Origin: Austropuccinia psidii
Lineage: Eukaryota; Basidiomycota; Pucciniomycetes; Pucciniales; Sphaerophragmiaceae
NCBI GenBank assembly: GCA_023105745.1
Contig: JALGQZ010000004.1
Location: 34,118,437 to 34,182,436 of the forward strand
Direction: 5' to 3'
DNA: 64,000 bases
In this document: piece after piece, positions 25,301-37,330 of the stretch
Layout: every line of letters begins with the position of its first letter
How positions within the stretch are numbered: position 1 is the stretch's first letter
Notes under the pieces: generated by a model
Databases searched by the model: none
Told to the model about the DNA's origin: nothing
What the model saw: the letters and a program-made list of their open reading frames with translations, nothing else
Position numbers and translations under genes: made by a program

Positions 25301-27419
25301 GCCTCATCCAATCCCGCACTAAAAGAAGCTGCACATATGGTGTCTCAAAAGTGTCCAAGCTCTCAACTTCAAACATTAATAATCACTTAATAATCAATAA
25401 AGCAGATAACCAAGTCAATATATCCCAAAGGGAATATATTATATAAGAATGATTAACCATAAACACATATATACAATCTTTAATACAGAAATACATCTCA
25501 TTCCAAATCATTATCATCGCAATCACATCCATCAAGTTAATCAAACCCTTATTATTATAAAGTGAAGAAAATAACAACTGAATATACTCATTAACTCATT
25601 GCAATACCAAGGGCAGAACAGAAGTAAAAGGAATAATTCAGGTTTTTTTGTCACTTGAATTCAAGAAGCAAATAAAAGAAGGAAAATTGGATTTAAAGGA
25701 TCTGTTTACCAAGTGGAAATGTATCCCCAATTAAAATATTAATTTCCACCTTCACCCAAAGATACTTCAGAGGAAAAGTATGCAGAAAAAAGTGAAGGAG
25801 AGTATTAAACAGTACAGATGCAAATTAAGAAATAGTTATTAACACAAAGTAGGGAGAAAGCAAAGGTAAGGCACCAAATTTTTACACACCTGGAGCCAAT
25901 CCAAGTCAACCCACATTTACAAGGCATGTGACACCTAAACACCCACCAATATCACCCACACGTGGTACTAGAGCAGAATCTACCCCAAAACAGAACAAAT
26001 GTCACAGAATATTCCAAAGAAAGTATTTTTTGTCCACACCCAAACACCCAAGCTAATTTCTCCTATCTTCAAGATAAGGGAAAAATATTGACATCTTGTT
26101 TTTACAGTAAGTAAGTAGAAAGATTTATAACTAGCATGGAAGAGGTGGCTTAATTTGACGGAGATAGTGGGGAATATACAGCAAGAAAAATAGTTTTTAT
26201 TTCAGCATCTGAACAAGTAAAAGAGAAAATTGAAGCCATTCAATAATATAAAGAGAGGAACTCGAAAAAACCTAAATAAGAACTCACCTCATAATGGGGA
26301 AGAGTAGAACCAGACAGAAGATACAGGCCAGTAACTTTGGAGAAGCTATGTAATAATAGAAAGGGATCGGGAGGAATAAGCAATGTAGCTTATTACGAGA
26401 TATCTATTTGGATAAAATGAAAATATCACAAGCCTTTTGTATAGATATGGATACAATATAAGGGAGGTTGAAAAGAATGGAGAACTCTATGATAATTTTT
26501 CACCATAAATTAGGACTCCCATAATTGGTGAAATGTGCCGAAATAAGGTCATGATCCAAGAAAGAAATTTTGGTTATATCTTACCAGTAATTGAACTATT
26601 GAAGAGCTATATAAAGTAAGACCTAGAAGCTATGATCATATCAATGGAAAGTGTTCAAGAAAAAACTCCCAAGGAAGAAGTTAGTTATCTATATTTATAT
26701 ATGGAATAAGAAAAAAATTAAATTTGAAGATTAAACCATGAAAATTGCCTTGAATAAACCAAGAGAGCTTGATAGGGGGCTCAAATAGGACATATCACAA
26801 GTTTCAAACACTGAATTTTTTTCATAAAAATAACCAATTTAATTTTTTTCTTTTTCAAAATACCACAACTTGCAAGCAGTGGTATTTTGAGTCACCATAA
26901 ACCTGTTTTTTTGTTCCTATATCCTCAATGCTCTCTACAAGATTCAAATCATTGTTAAGAATCTGTATAAGCATATATTTTTCTGAAGATCAATTTTTTT
27001 TACCAGAAAATTAAATAAAGATTCATTTTTACTGTTAAGTCATGTCTTTTCTTAATTTATTCCTATAAATTCAGAAAGGGCCAAAATAAGAAATTAAAGG
27101 TTCAAAAATAAAAAAGTTTCAAATATAAACATGATATTTTAGCAGAAAAATTAGCACATGCCACTGAAATTGAATCTTATGAAGAGATTGAAAATTATAT
27201 ATTGATTTTTAATGCAATTTATCAAAAGAAATAACTCATACCATAGTAGTTCTCTGTCTCTCTTTATAACTTGAAAGCAGATAATGTGAAAATTATCCCT
27301 CATATAAAGCTCAAGCAACTATGTTGTACATAATACAGCTAATTTCTTTCTTTTATATCCCTTATTGAAAATTATCAAGTATTTCCAATCAATTAAAAAT
27401 GTAATTAAAATGAGCCAGA
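25301..27419. other. AT-rich region, no recognisable gene
   Basis: A GC-richer patch at about 25890-26040 contains CACACGTGGTACTAGAGC and may be a piece of another LTR, but no partner is visible in the window. The minus frame at 25383-25577 has no motif. Confidence 0.4.
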
Positions 27420-28190
27420 AATTCCAATAGCAATGGTCCTTTCAAGACTTAGTCGAAATGTTAATGTCGCATTGGTTTGAAGATTGGGGAAATTTTTGGT
27501 GTCAGAAATGGTGCAGTTGTTATATATACACAAAGGGTGAGTTCAAGAAAGGATTGAGATTTCAAAAGTGATTCAAGCTGAAGTCTTTCCTGGTTGTGCT
27601 AGCTTTATTCATTTTATTCTCATTTCAGTATCCCAAAGCCCACTTAATTATGAAAAAATTCATTATTATTGCAAAAGGAAGTATCTTTGGCTCTTCTCTG
27701 GCTCACTACTGAAATATAAAATATCATTCCTTTTCATAAAGGGAATGAATGAAACTGATAATGGCTTTCTATTCAAATACTCCATGTCGTTCCAGAGAGT
27801 ATGTGATTTTAATCATTACTTTACTTCATTTAATGTTGAACTTCTATGATCAGTATATGACTAAGGTGTATATCAAAATACGAGGTTAAAAAAGGACTGC
27901 ACGATGTATTTCCAAAAAGAAACATCTTTTAGCTTACCCATCCTATGGAAGCTCAATTAAAATTGCTCAAGCATACAAACTAAATGTAGCAGATAATCCA
28001 GATAATATAAAATAAAACTTTTACCTTTCCAAATCACAATAATTGAACATGAACTTGGGATACTTAAAGGTAAATGGTCAGCCCTCAGAGGACTCTCAAA
28101 TTAAATGAAAAATATAAAGCAATTCCAATAATTTATTAATTGGTTTTCTAGCTGGGTAATTCTACCTAAAAGTTTGGAAAATATTGGAGA
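27420..28190 (+). pseudogene. PIF/Harbinger-type DDE transposase fossil
   Basis: The motif order fits a Harbinger-type transposase over about 250 codons in broken frames. A helix-turn-helix-like segment ends LLYIHKG (27420-27545). An open frame (27568-27849) has FPGCASFIHFILISVSQSPL, where families of this type have GC-x-GF-x-DGT, so the first catalytic Asp is lost. The same frame then has YSMSFQRVCDFNHYFTSF, matching the conserved VCD...FTSF strand. Stops follow. Finally IEHELGILKGKWSALRGL (28042-28095) keeps the Glu (28045-28047) and LKGKW block. Two frames and several stops show it is dead. It resembles the fossil at 19.0-19.4 kb but is not a close copy. Confidence 0.65.
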
Positions 28191-28488
28191 TTAATGAAAA
28201 AAGATTTATTAAGAGAATCATCTACCAGCCCTTCAAAATGTACCTGATTTGTTCAATAATGAATTTTTTTTGAACATGTGGGAGCAGATAAATCTTTTAA
28301 CATGGGAATAAAGTGATATGATTAATTAAAACACTGAAATTATTTAAAAACTCTTTTGGATTTGATATTTATTTTTAGAATCAGTTGGAAAAATCCAACT
28401 TGTAGTTTTTTCAATTGAGCCGGGTGTTTAAAAGCAATATTTTAAATAAGAGTTCACAATCAAGTTTATAGTAAATTTTGTTGAAATT

Positions 28489-28497
28489 TATTTTAAA
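28489..28497 (+). repeat. 9-bp target-site duplication, left
   Basis: TATTTTAAA lies immediately before the transposon. An identical copy lies immediately after it at 29067-29075. Confidence 0.85.
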
Positions 28498-29066
28498 GGG
28501 TGTTGGTAAAAACACGTAAGCTTTTAGTAAAAACACATAAGCCCTTACGTGTTTTTACTAAAAATGTTAAGGCCAAAAATGACAATAACAATGCCATTTA
28601 TGGAATTTTCAAGGCTATAAATGCCATCAAAAATGCTATTTATGGAATTGGTAAGGCTATAAATGACATTAATAATTCCATAAATGGCATTAATGGCCTT
28701 AAAAATGCCATTCATGGCATTGTTAATGTCATTTATAGCCTTAAAATTTCCATAAATGGCATTGTTAATGTCATTTGTGGCCTTAACAATGCCATAAATG
28801 GCATAAATGGCATTATAAATGCAATAAATGGCATTAACAATTCCATTGATGGAATTAATAATGCCCTTTATTGCATTTATAATGCCATTAATGTCCTTAA
28901 AAATGCCATAAAAAGGCATATTTCATTTAAAAACCACCCCTTATGTCTTTTTAACATATAATTACGTGTTTTTACCATAAATTGGTAAAAACACGTAAGT
29001 TTTTAGTAAAAACACGTAAGGGCTTACGTGTTTTTACTAAAATCTTACGTGTGTTTACCAACACCC
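28498..29066. mobile_element. Non-autonomous DNA transposon (MITE-like), 569 bp
   Basis: Both ends share terminal inverted repeats starting GGGTGTTGGTAAAAACAC, with only a few mismatches over the first 60 bases. The insertion is flanked by a perfect 9-bp duplication (TATTTTAAA). There is no transposase. Eight copies of the 14-mer TAAAAACACGTAAG or its complement sit in the two arms: plus at 28507, 28528, 28986 and 29007; minus at 28544, 28961, 29023 and 29044. Some are paired as near-perfect hairpins around AAGCCCTT and AAGGGCTT. A 9-bp duplication is usual for Mutator-like elements and is close to that of KDZ/Zisupton elements. Family assignment rests on that alone. Confidence 0.8.
28565..28915. 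repeat. Palindromic AATGGCATT-type filler inside the transposon
   Basis: The interior is a dense string of 9-12-base words, AATGGCATT, AATGCCATT, AATGCCATAAATGGCATT and variants, in both orientations. Because the words are nearly self-complementary, both strands are free of stops. They give mirror-like Asn/Ile/Gly-rich frames (plus 28500-28961, minus 28545-28919). I treat these as by-products of the repeat and not genes. Confidence 0.7.
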
Positions 29067-29075
29067 TATTTTAAA
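29067..29075 (+). repeat. 9-bp target-site duplication, right
   Basis: TATTTTAAA is identical to 28489-28497. Confidence 0.85.
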
Positions 29076-29698
29076 TTGAATTTCTAATTTTAAATTTCAA
29101 TTGTAAAAATTATTAAAGCTTTAAAAAACTCTATTTATTTTTGAATTTTAATGATCAAATCAAAACTAATATCGTAAATTTTGTCATTTTTTTCTAAATT
29201 CAACTTCAAACAGCCAATGAAAATCATGTAGAAGTAGAAGCAATCCTATCTACAATGAGACTTTTTATCTTCAAAAGTCAATGTGTAAAATCTTCCTTCA
29301 TTTAGTGATTTAAGAATATTGAAGGTTTTTTGGAATAGTTGCATTTACATTGAGATCCTGACAAAGTTTCCACTAGAACCACGTTAGAAATATAAAGTGA
29401 AATGTTGTATCTTGCCAGTCCAAAATACCATTTGACAAATTACAGGACTCTGACAATTTGAATTTACATGAAAAAGATTATCTGGTCAAGAAAAAATCCA
29501 TCAAATAAATATGGATCTTTAAGAAAAAGTTGACCAGTTTGTTGATTGATAGGAATGGAGCAAAAATATGAAAATTCTGAGGCATCATTATCAATTTGAG
29601 TAAAATTATGAAATTTAACAAGATTATAAGTAAATTAATTATAAAACAATTAATCATACAAGAATTTAGAGAATTTAAGGTCTTGAAATCCAGGTATT
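29076..29698. other. AT-rich spacer, no gene seen
   Basis: No supportable reading frame or repeat lies here. Confidence 0.45.
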
Positions 29699-30180
29699 TT
29701 ATACTTTAACATTTTTCTTTTTTAAGCTGAATACTGTTAGTGAAAAACTTTCAAAGTAAGTCTTGAGAATAACAAAGGCCTTTTGGGTTGAAGAATCAAC
29801 CTCTTGATAATACCTTATATTTGAATAAGTTCTAATGGAGCAGAAATATTGACCAATATTAACTTGAACATCCTGAGGAGGGATCCATCCTATTGAATAC
29901 ATGGAAAAATTGATCTTGTTTCCACATTGTTGCAATGTACCAAGAATGCTGAAAGGAACTGGACTTTATATATTTTCTCTGAATTCAATTTAGTAAAAGG
30001 TTTGAGCTATACAGCTTAAAAAAAATTCTCAGAAGAAATATTTGATAATTTATCATGTAAATGGGTGAATCCATGATCAATGGTATGGGAGGTGCTTCTC
30101 TTATGTCATGGGAATTGAATGGATTTGGTCATCCAAATGAATTAAAATTCCATTCTTGTTTTCTCATGTGTAGTAATGCG
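29699..30180 (-). pseudogene. Unidentified minus-strand coding fossil
   Basis: A 78-codon frame (29699-29935) reads protein-like sequence such as GWIPPQDVQVNIGQYFCSI and VDSSTQKAFVILKTYFES. Upstream on the same strand (30050-30160) a second open stretch reads REAPPIPLIMDSPIYMINY. The two stretches are in different frames with stops between. The composition differs from the AT-rich background, which suggests a decayed gene. I do not recognise it. Confidence 0.35.
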
Positions 30181-31249
30181 ATCAAAGTTGTTATTATAAA
30201 AATATGTTGTTTTTATATTTTATGCTGATTCTACTTTTCTTGTAATTGAATGGGTTGAGCTCTTGAGAAAGTTTGAATGCCATCAGGATTATTTGGTTGA
30301 TTTATGATTTGATCTATTAATTAATGTGGAATTCACTTCAGGTTAGCTATGAGAATTAAATTAGTAAGAATTAATAATAGTAATAAAGGCTAACAATGGA
30401 TGATTGTGTTTTTCTATAAGGCATGTTAAAATAAAAATTATTTCGCAAAAATTTGTAAAAATTGATATCTGACCAAAAAATTATAGCCCAAAGTATATTG
30501 GTTTAGAGATTCTATCACAAGAAACAGAAGTCGGATTAAGATAAAACAAATATTTAGCAGTAATAATTATTAAAGAAAAATTTCAATATTAAAAATTTAA
30601 AAAATAGAAACAATAAAAGGGTTTAAGAAGAGAAATTTAAGCAGTTTTTGAACCCAGAAGAGAGCATAGAGGGAATGGAGATAGAGTAGTGTTACTTTAA
30701 TAGCAAATGTATCCCTTGATCCTGGCTAACACCAATAGTGATGTCAGGAGGCGGAGTTACAAATTAGAATAGGAGTCAATTTGGGTTTGAAAAAAGGGTG
30801 TTTTTTCCAAAATTAAGAGGTTATAATCAAGATTATTTAATTAAGACAGATGAATGATTTCTTTTGAAATGTTTTATTTGATGAGTAATTCTTTGAACTA
30901 AGATGGTATGATTGGTAAACATTTATTTTCATTTATTGAATCTGATAGTTAAAAATTCAGTTTAAAATTGAAAAAGACATAACTCTTGAGATTTAATCTC
31001 ATAATATATTTCTGTTTAGCCAAAGCTTCATTGTAGACCTATAATTTGATAGTAATTGCAATTTTATCAAGAGACATTGATGCAAATATCATGAGAAATA
31101 ATTGACCAATTCATTAATGGTACAGTATCAATCAGAAAAATAACAAACTAAGAATTATGAATGAGCATCATAGTTCCTTTTTACTCTGATAGAGCCTGTC
31201 CTGAGTTCACCATGGCCACTGTCAAATAGATTTTTCTTTATTTTCTTTT

Positions 31250-31800
31250 AATTTCAGCTCCTGATCCCACTTATCCTTCTCAAATGCTTTCTGAATTTGA
31301 AATTTGGATTATTTAAATTCTCTCCGTGAAATCATTTTCTTTTCCTGAAATTTAAATTAATTTTTGATTTTCTCTCTATTAAATGAGATCACCAATCTTG
31401 TTACCTGTTCACCTTGATTCATTTCAACAATTCCTCTCCCATTTCCACCTTTTGTTTGAATTTATCCTATTCCAAGCATTCATTGTGGTTGGTATCACAT
31501 ACTAAGGTTTTTGAAAATCAGATGCTATATATATATTTCTTAAATCATACCAAGAACCAACCTTGTTGACAAGCAACTATTAAATGAGGATATGTTTGTG
31601 ATAATAAATCATGTAATTGTTGGTGTGACTCACTAAATATTAAAATTCTTGGAAGATCTGCCTGAAGTGCTGGTAATTTGAAGATTTCCTTTCTGAATGA
31701 TTCTCTCATCATCATTATTGGTCTCAGTATCTTGTATGGGTTTACTATGTATATTATTCTGATTGTTTTTAATACCCTCAAATAGTTCAGTTTCCATTAA
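31250..31800 (-). pseudogene. Possible helicase C-terminal-domain fossil (RecQ-like)
   Basis: The minus frame at 31545-31781 reads MMMRESFRKEIFKLPALQ, then ADLPRILIFSESHQQLHDLL. The 'LPR-x-LIF-x-x-S' strand followed by an amphipathic helix resembles motif IV of superfamily 2 helicases of the RecQ type. Downstream broken frames contain a weak G-rich segment followed by VTRLVISFNRE, which could correspond to the later arginine-finger region. Stops and shifts are frequent and no ATP-binding motif is visible. Treat the family as a suggestion. Confidence 0.3.
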
Positions 31801-31825
31801 ATCTTAAATCTTTCATAGTTATGAT

Positions 31826-32160
31826 TCAGTATTCCAAAATGTTATGCATATGAATGATGCTTACAGCTTCTTCAAACAGGTTATTTTCCTGAATTCTCTT
31901 TAATTCTGGATTGATACCACTATTAGAAAAATGGTTCTGTGGTTCCTCACCCATTATACTTTAAATATAATGAACTTAATTCCAAGGTTATTGATTGATG
32001 TTAACATACTATACAGCAAGTATTGATTTTGCTTACCTATTTCATATTGTTTACTTCCTTTTGTGTGAATTCATAATTGGAGCCTTCATCTTGCGCAGCT
32101 AACAAGGTCAAAGAAGCAATTTTTTCTTCTCCCCAATCAGAAACTCCATTTCTTTGAAGC
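31826..32160 (-). pseudogene. Minus-strand coding-like stretches upstream of the helicase-like fossil
   Basis: An ATG-started 42-codon frame (31826-31954) encodes a protein-like sequence beginning MGEEPQNHFSNSGINPELK. Further upstream (about 32060-32160) the strand reads DWGEEKIASLTLLAAQDEGS. They may be exons or fragments of the same decayed gene as 31250-31800. The link is inferred from orientation and proximity only. Confidence 0.25.
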
Positions 32161-32809
32161 AAGGATATTAGACTAAAGCTTTTGAGCTATTGTTTAAATA
32201 CCCTTTTTGTGATCATAAGTAGAAATTCCAAATCCAGTGTTTGTTGGAAAGCTTTTTGAAAGTGTATATTTTTTCTTATATGTTCTCCACTGTTCATGTA
32301 TATTGGCTTCACCAAGAATTTACATTCACCTCAGTCTCTAACTGGTAAAATTAATTTTGTTAAGAGGAGGGTGGCCAATCTATAGAGGCTTTTCCTGAAG
32401 TTCCAAAACAAGGATCAAATTTAGACTTTACTGAAAGCCAATTAATCATACACAAGTAATTGGCATTTGTCAGATGGCATTATTATTTTTAATTTTGTTT
32501 TCTGATGAGTGTTATTCAATGGATGTTTTTTTACATTTCACAGTAATTTCTAAAATACAAAAATGAGCTCTATTGATGGGAGAACTAAATGGACTTAAAT
32601 GGAATAAATGATCAAAGAATTAGGTTTGACCTCATTCATTTTTGAAGCAAGACGTGGGTAAGATCCCAGGGGAGCTCAGTCTGAAAAATTTGGTATTTTC
32701 AAATAAAAAATCAAGTTGTTTCAATTCAACATTTTGGTCAAACCTTTGAGTAAAAAAACCCTGGCTTTTGCATATTTTAATCTCTCTAATTGAAAAATTA
32801 AAGAACATC
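32161..32809. other. AT-rich spacer before family D element
   Basis: Nothing is recognised apart from low-complexity frames on the minus strand that overlap the LTR start. Confidence 0.4.
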
Positions 32810-34539
32810 TGTGAGCCTTTGAGATATAGCCACATATCCAAAAAAAGGTCACAAAACTTCTTTTTATAATAAGAATTGAGATTAAAAGCTTGAAATAAGT
32901 AAAATGCAATAAGAGATCATACACTCTTGATTATCTCAAAAAAAATTAATAAAAATGTAAAATGAATTTCACCATTAAATTCCCCATCAAAAGCTACATA
33001 TATTACTCTTTTATTTCATATCTTTAAACCCAATACTTACTGAGATAACCTGAGTATATGCACTTTTATTATCAGTGCACATATTAATTCTTTTTAGCTC
33101 ATACCTTTTGAATTAAAAATGATGAAGAGTTGATTCAAAGAAAACCACATAATACCTTTAAGAATAAATGCATAAACATTATTTGGCAAGCTATAAACAA
33201 GGTTAACCTTATAGGGGGATATTGGGCAAAATAGCAATAGCTGTTGACCACTTTAGATTCAAAGTAGTCCAAACTGAAAAAAAATGGATATGAAAATTCT
33301 GCTAGTCTATAGCTCAAGAATCATGTAATTTTCATCATTATATGCAATAAAAACCCTATTAAATCATGGTTTGCAGCAAAAAATAGTAAATTTTGACAGA
33401 AAAGATGAGCTACAAGAAAAATCATAAAAAATAGATTTTTGATTATATGCCAAGGTACCCTTCAACGCTTAGTAAGGAAATGCCAAGCTGTTAGATTTTA
33501 ATCTCTGAATTTCTGTAGCATGAGAAACTGAAAAGTTATTACTGATCAAAGTTTAGGCTCAAAAATGATCAATTATGATCAATAACTCTAATTCTATTTT
33601 AAGCTTAACCATTGAATAAGAGATGAACCTGGAGGATGTTAGTATTTTATCATTTAAAATACTTCAATCAATTAATTTAAATCATTTTCCAACCTTATTA
33701 TTTCAGCAAATTAGAGTTATTATGATAACCATAAAAGATGGCATAATAATGAAAGAGAAGGCTTAATAGTGATGTAATATTCACCAAAACTTAAAATAAC
33801 AATAAATTCCAGTGAATAAAAGAATTAAACGTCTTCCAGAGGTGATATGGTCACTAGAAGGAAGGATATTCACTATGAAAAGACCCCTTCAGATGCCACA
33901 AATACAATAAAAACATTAAACATAATGTCAACTTCTTTATTCTTTGATATAAAAGTCTTATATTATTAAGGAAAAAAAGCTGCATATTATAGTAATCATC
34001 ATTTTATATTTGATGAAATCAATTACTTATTGAATTTTTTTTAATTCTCTCAAAATCTCTAAATCCACATAAAAATAGTAAAATTTGTAATTCTCTCTAT
34101 TTCTTTTTGGAATTAAAATTTGAATAAGCTATATTCATATGTATTCTTAGGTATAAAAAGTTCAAATTATTATCTTAAGTGTTTAAAGTAGGTTATTTTC
34201 TCGTAGTATAATACCTTCTCTTTATTTTCAATTTTAATAATTCTATATTAATTTATAGCTTTAATATTGGAAATATTATTGTTATTGATTGTTATTTATT
34301 AATAAATATCAATTTTCTACAAATTTATCAATTTTTTGTAACATTAATAAGCTTCCATAAATATTTTAGTTGATTATATTATTATTTATTAATGATAAAA
34401 TAAATTTTGCGCCATAATTATGATATATCCATATTATTCTGATTATTTTTAGCCTTATTATTCATTAAATTAGGAAATCCATAGTAAAATAAGTAAAATA
34501 TTATCAAATTTTACTTATTTTTTCATTAAAAACCTTGCA
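32810..34539 (+). mobile_element. 5' LTR of family D Ty3-type element
   Basis: This aligns along its length with 40398-42165. Landmarks are TGTGAGCCTTTGAGATATA versus TGTTATCTTTTAATATATG at the start, then GTCACAAAAC, TTTTTATAATAAGAATTGA and AAAAGCTACATA, and the end ACCTTGCA versus ACCTCACA. The TATA box of the right copy is here TATGAAAAG (33874-33882), so it is probably impaired. The divergence is clearly high, indicating an old insertion. No target duplication is seen (flank ACATC on the left). Confidence 0.7.
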
Positions 34540-35800
34540 TTTGGGTTCCTGTACATTATATTTACTTAAAAGACCTCTTAAAAAGATTCAAATTGTGTTT
34601 ATCCAATAATAAATTAGAGTTATAATCATAAAGCTATACAATAATTTCATATTTATTTATTTTAAAAAGCTATTGAGGCATTTGTAAAGCAATTGTATTG
34701 TTTCACACATGTTTTTTCACATCCTTAGACTTTCAAGAACTTTCTTTTAGTTCCTCTAGTGATTCAAAAAGATATTTATATTGTAACATAAGCTTAAAGA
34801 ATCATATCAAATTTTATTTTATTCTTTAGACATCTACATGAGCCAGTACAAACAGTATTAAATGGTGCACAAATACAAAGATTGGGAAATGCTGCCACAA
34901 ATTCACCAAGGATTGATTAACTCCTGGTACATCCTCAAGAAGCTCTTCAAATAGGAGGAAATAGTGAAATACTCTTATGGATGGAATCCACTATTATCTA
35001 AACCTCAAATAAAAGTATAAAGGATTGGCACAACAAAAGGAGGAATGATAGCAAGGAAGAAGCCCCAGTAGCTTCTACCAGCAAGCCACAAGCCAGTCAA
35101 CCTCCCAAAGAGGGTGAGAACCGCAGAGAACCATATTCCCCAGCTTACAGGATCCCAAGAATCCAATAATATGCCATGTAAAATTTCTTCAATATGGCCA
35201 GAGCCTTGGTGGAATTCAAGGACAAATAGGAGCAAAGAATGAGACAACCATCTTTCCCAAAGAAATGAATTTGTCTCCTGAGGTTGGAAATACTTTAACA
35301 GAAATTGGAAGTAGTATATTTAATTCAAAAAGACATTAAAGAAAGCTTATTATCACTGAAAGAAATGAAAAATAGTATACTATCTTTAACTCAAATTGTT
35401 GTACAAAATAAGAAATAAATAGACAATATTGATTTTATTTTTGAAAATAATAAACCAAAAGTTTGAACTGATAATACTCAAAAAATTGATACAAGGACAA
35501 CAAGAGTTTTATAAGTAAATAAAGGTTTCAAAAAGAAACTTTGACAATCAATTATGATAAAATTATCCATTTCTTCTAAAAAATTTAAAGAAAAGACTTC
35601 ATCACAATAAAAACTACTTCTATAATATGTAGAAAAGAGTGATAAAGAAAGAATGAGTCCTAAATATGATATTCAAAGTGAAATCAGACTTATTACCAAG
35701 AAAATGGATAAAATAAATGATGCCAAAGTTATCAGCCCCATTTTCCCATATTAGAAGCATTGTTAAGCCAAAATAGTAATTAACAAATCCCTTCATAACA
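34540..35800 (+). pseudogene. Family D leader and decayed gag N-terminal region
   Basis: Behind the LTR lies about 300 bases of noncoding leader, then broken plus-strand frames with protein-like patches, for example around 34880-34980 and 35240-35420. The content is Asn/Lys/Gln-rich with several stops. Position relative to the clearer Gag segment at 35804 supports a gag N-terminus. The minus frame at 35005-35247 is its shadow. Confidence 0.4.
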
Positions 35801-35803
35801 GAC

Positions 35804-36607
35804 TTGAACCATCAAGAAAATAACCAATTCTTTATGAAAGAAGCCCCTCAAGTTAAAGAATGTCCAAAATTAACAGGTAAAGGAGAATATTACCAAATTC
35901 CATTTACTAAAACAATTGACATGTTAAAAGAAGATAATTCCATACCAGATCAATTAATCACTGCAAGATCACATTATTTATTTGAACAATATGGAAAAAG
36001 GTGGTATTATGACATAAGACAAAAAAATGGTAAAAATACCTGGTCCTGGTGGAAAAATGAAATAATCACTAATTGGGAAAATTATTCCTGGAAGTATAAA
36101 ATAGAAAATGCATTTTAAAACTCATTCTTTGATTCAGAGAAAGACAAACTTTAAGCTTTGTTCTTAAAATAAGCTGAAAGATTAAATGCATTATATCCAG
36201 AAATGTCACAAAAAATTGTGCATAAGAAAATACTCAGAAGGTGTGGATGAGAACTGGAACATTCCCTAAGGAGAAGGTGCATCGAGCCATTTTATACTGA
36301 AGAAAAAATAAATGCACTAGAGGATATTGTGACAAGAACCAAAACTGGCAGAACATGGAAAAAATTGGACATCAAAATCTCAAATAAACCATATATCAAA
36401 AAGGACAAAGTAAAAAATCCCCCCAAACCCAATAGCACTTATAAGAAAAGGAAATGCCATCAATGTGATGGTATTGGGAGCTTAGCCAATAATTGTATCA
36501 AAAAGGCAAAAATTAATGAAATTTTGGAAACAAAAGACCACAATGACAAAGAGGAAGAGTCTGATTCTGAAAAGGATATTGAAGAATCAGAAAAATACGA
36601 AAGTGAT
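35804..36607 (+). pseudogene. Decayed Gag of family D element
   Basis: Two frames survive. The first (35804-36118) reads ECPKLTGKGEYYQIPF and later SHYLFEQYGKRWYYDIR. It parallels the family A Gag at 53800 (SSWPKFSGTGEYDHMELIDY), so D and A are related lineages. The second (36329-36610) is basic and contains a CCHC-like knuckle at 36455-36496 (CHQCDGIGSLANNC). There the His of C-x2-C-x4-H-x4-C is replaced by Ser, so zinc binding would be impaired. An acidic tail follows. Stops separate the parts. Confidence 0.6.
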
Positions 36608-36609
36608 TA

Positions 36610-37330
36610 AATAAACATAATTAATTCCCAAATTGAAAAGATTATTTTAATCCATGAAGTACTAGATGTAAACTCAAATTTTCCACCAATTGGACCATCT
36701 GATACATGCCTTACAAACATACATGATGCCAAATTGCATAGAACCAAACCTGAAAAAGGAATGGGCTATACTGCGGGAAAATCAATTATAAGTATTTTTA
36801 TGTTAAAAAATCACAAGGAAAGATCAAATATGGACAAAAAGGCTTATTGCACATGTGCTGGGAAAAATTATCTACAAAAACTTGTTCCATATTGAAAAAA
36901 TCAGCTTATACCAATCCAACGAGTCAGGCTTATTAGTGAAAGAGAAAGCATGAAAACCCTTAGAATAATTTACTCAACATTTATTTTACCACATCAATCT
37001 CAATTTATAAGAACTAAAGTAGAGCTTTTAGTAAGGTAAATTGTACTAGTAACCATTTCATACTTGGAAATTATTACTCATCTATTAATGGCGTGGATAT
37101 TTTACCATAGGAGATAATAAAAGACAACAATTTGGCTTATTTATCAATAAAAAACAAATTACTTTTATGATGCATAAGGAAAAAGCCCCAGAGAAACACT
37201 TATTCATAAGTGAAAAACTAAAAGAGGCAGAATTGAATAATGAATTAACAGAGAAATGAAAGAAAAAACTGATTGAACTCTTATATAAATACAAACATAC
37301 CTTTGCAACTGACAAAGAACCACTAGGTGC
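36610..37330 (+). pseudogene. Decayed protease-to-RT linker of family D element
   Basis: The position matches the aspartic protease of family A. A patch near 36840-36895 reads KAYCTCAGKNYLQKLVPY, in register with the family A sequence that begins at its DSG motif (SGAHCSIVAREYLDNHF), but the catalytic DSG itself is not recoverable. Stops are frequent. The minus frame at 37085-37336 is a shadow. Confidence 0.4.

Noticed and set aside
28500..28961. Overlapping 153- and 124-codon Asn/Ile/Gly-rich frames on opposite strands
   Set aside because: Both come from self-complementary AATGGCATT-type words inside the transposon. Openness on both strands is a repeat artefact.
28042..29075. Idea that the nearby Harbinger fossil mobilised the 569-bp transposon
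   Set aside because: Harbinger elements make 3-bp target duplications, while this element has a perfect 9-bp one, so the proximity is probably chance.
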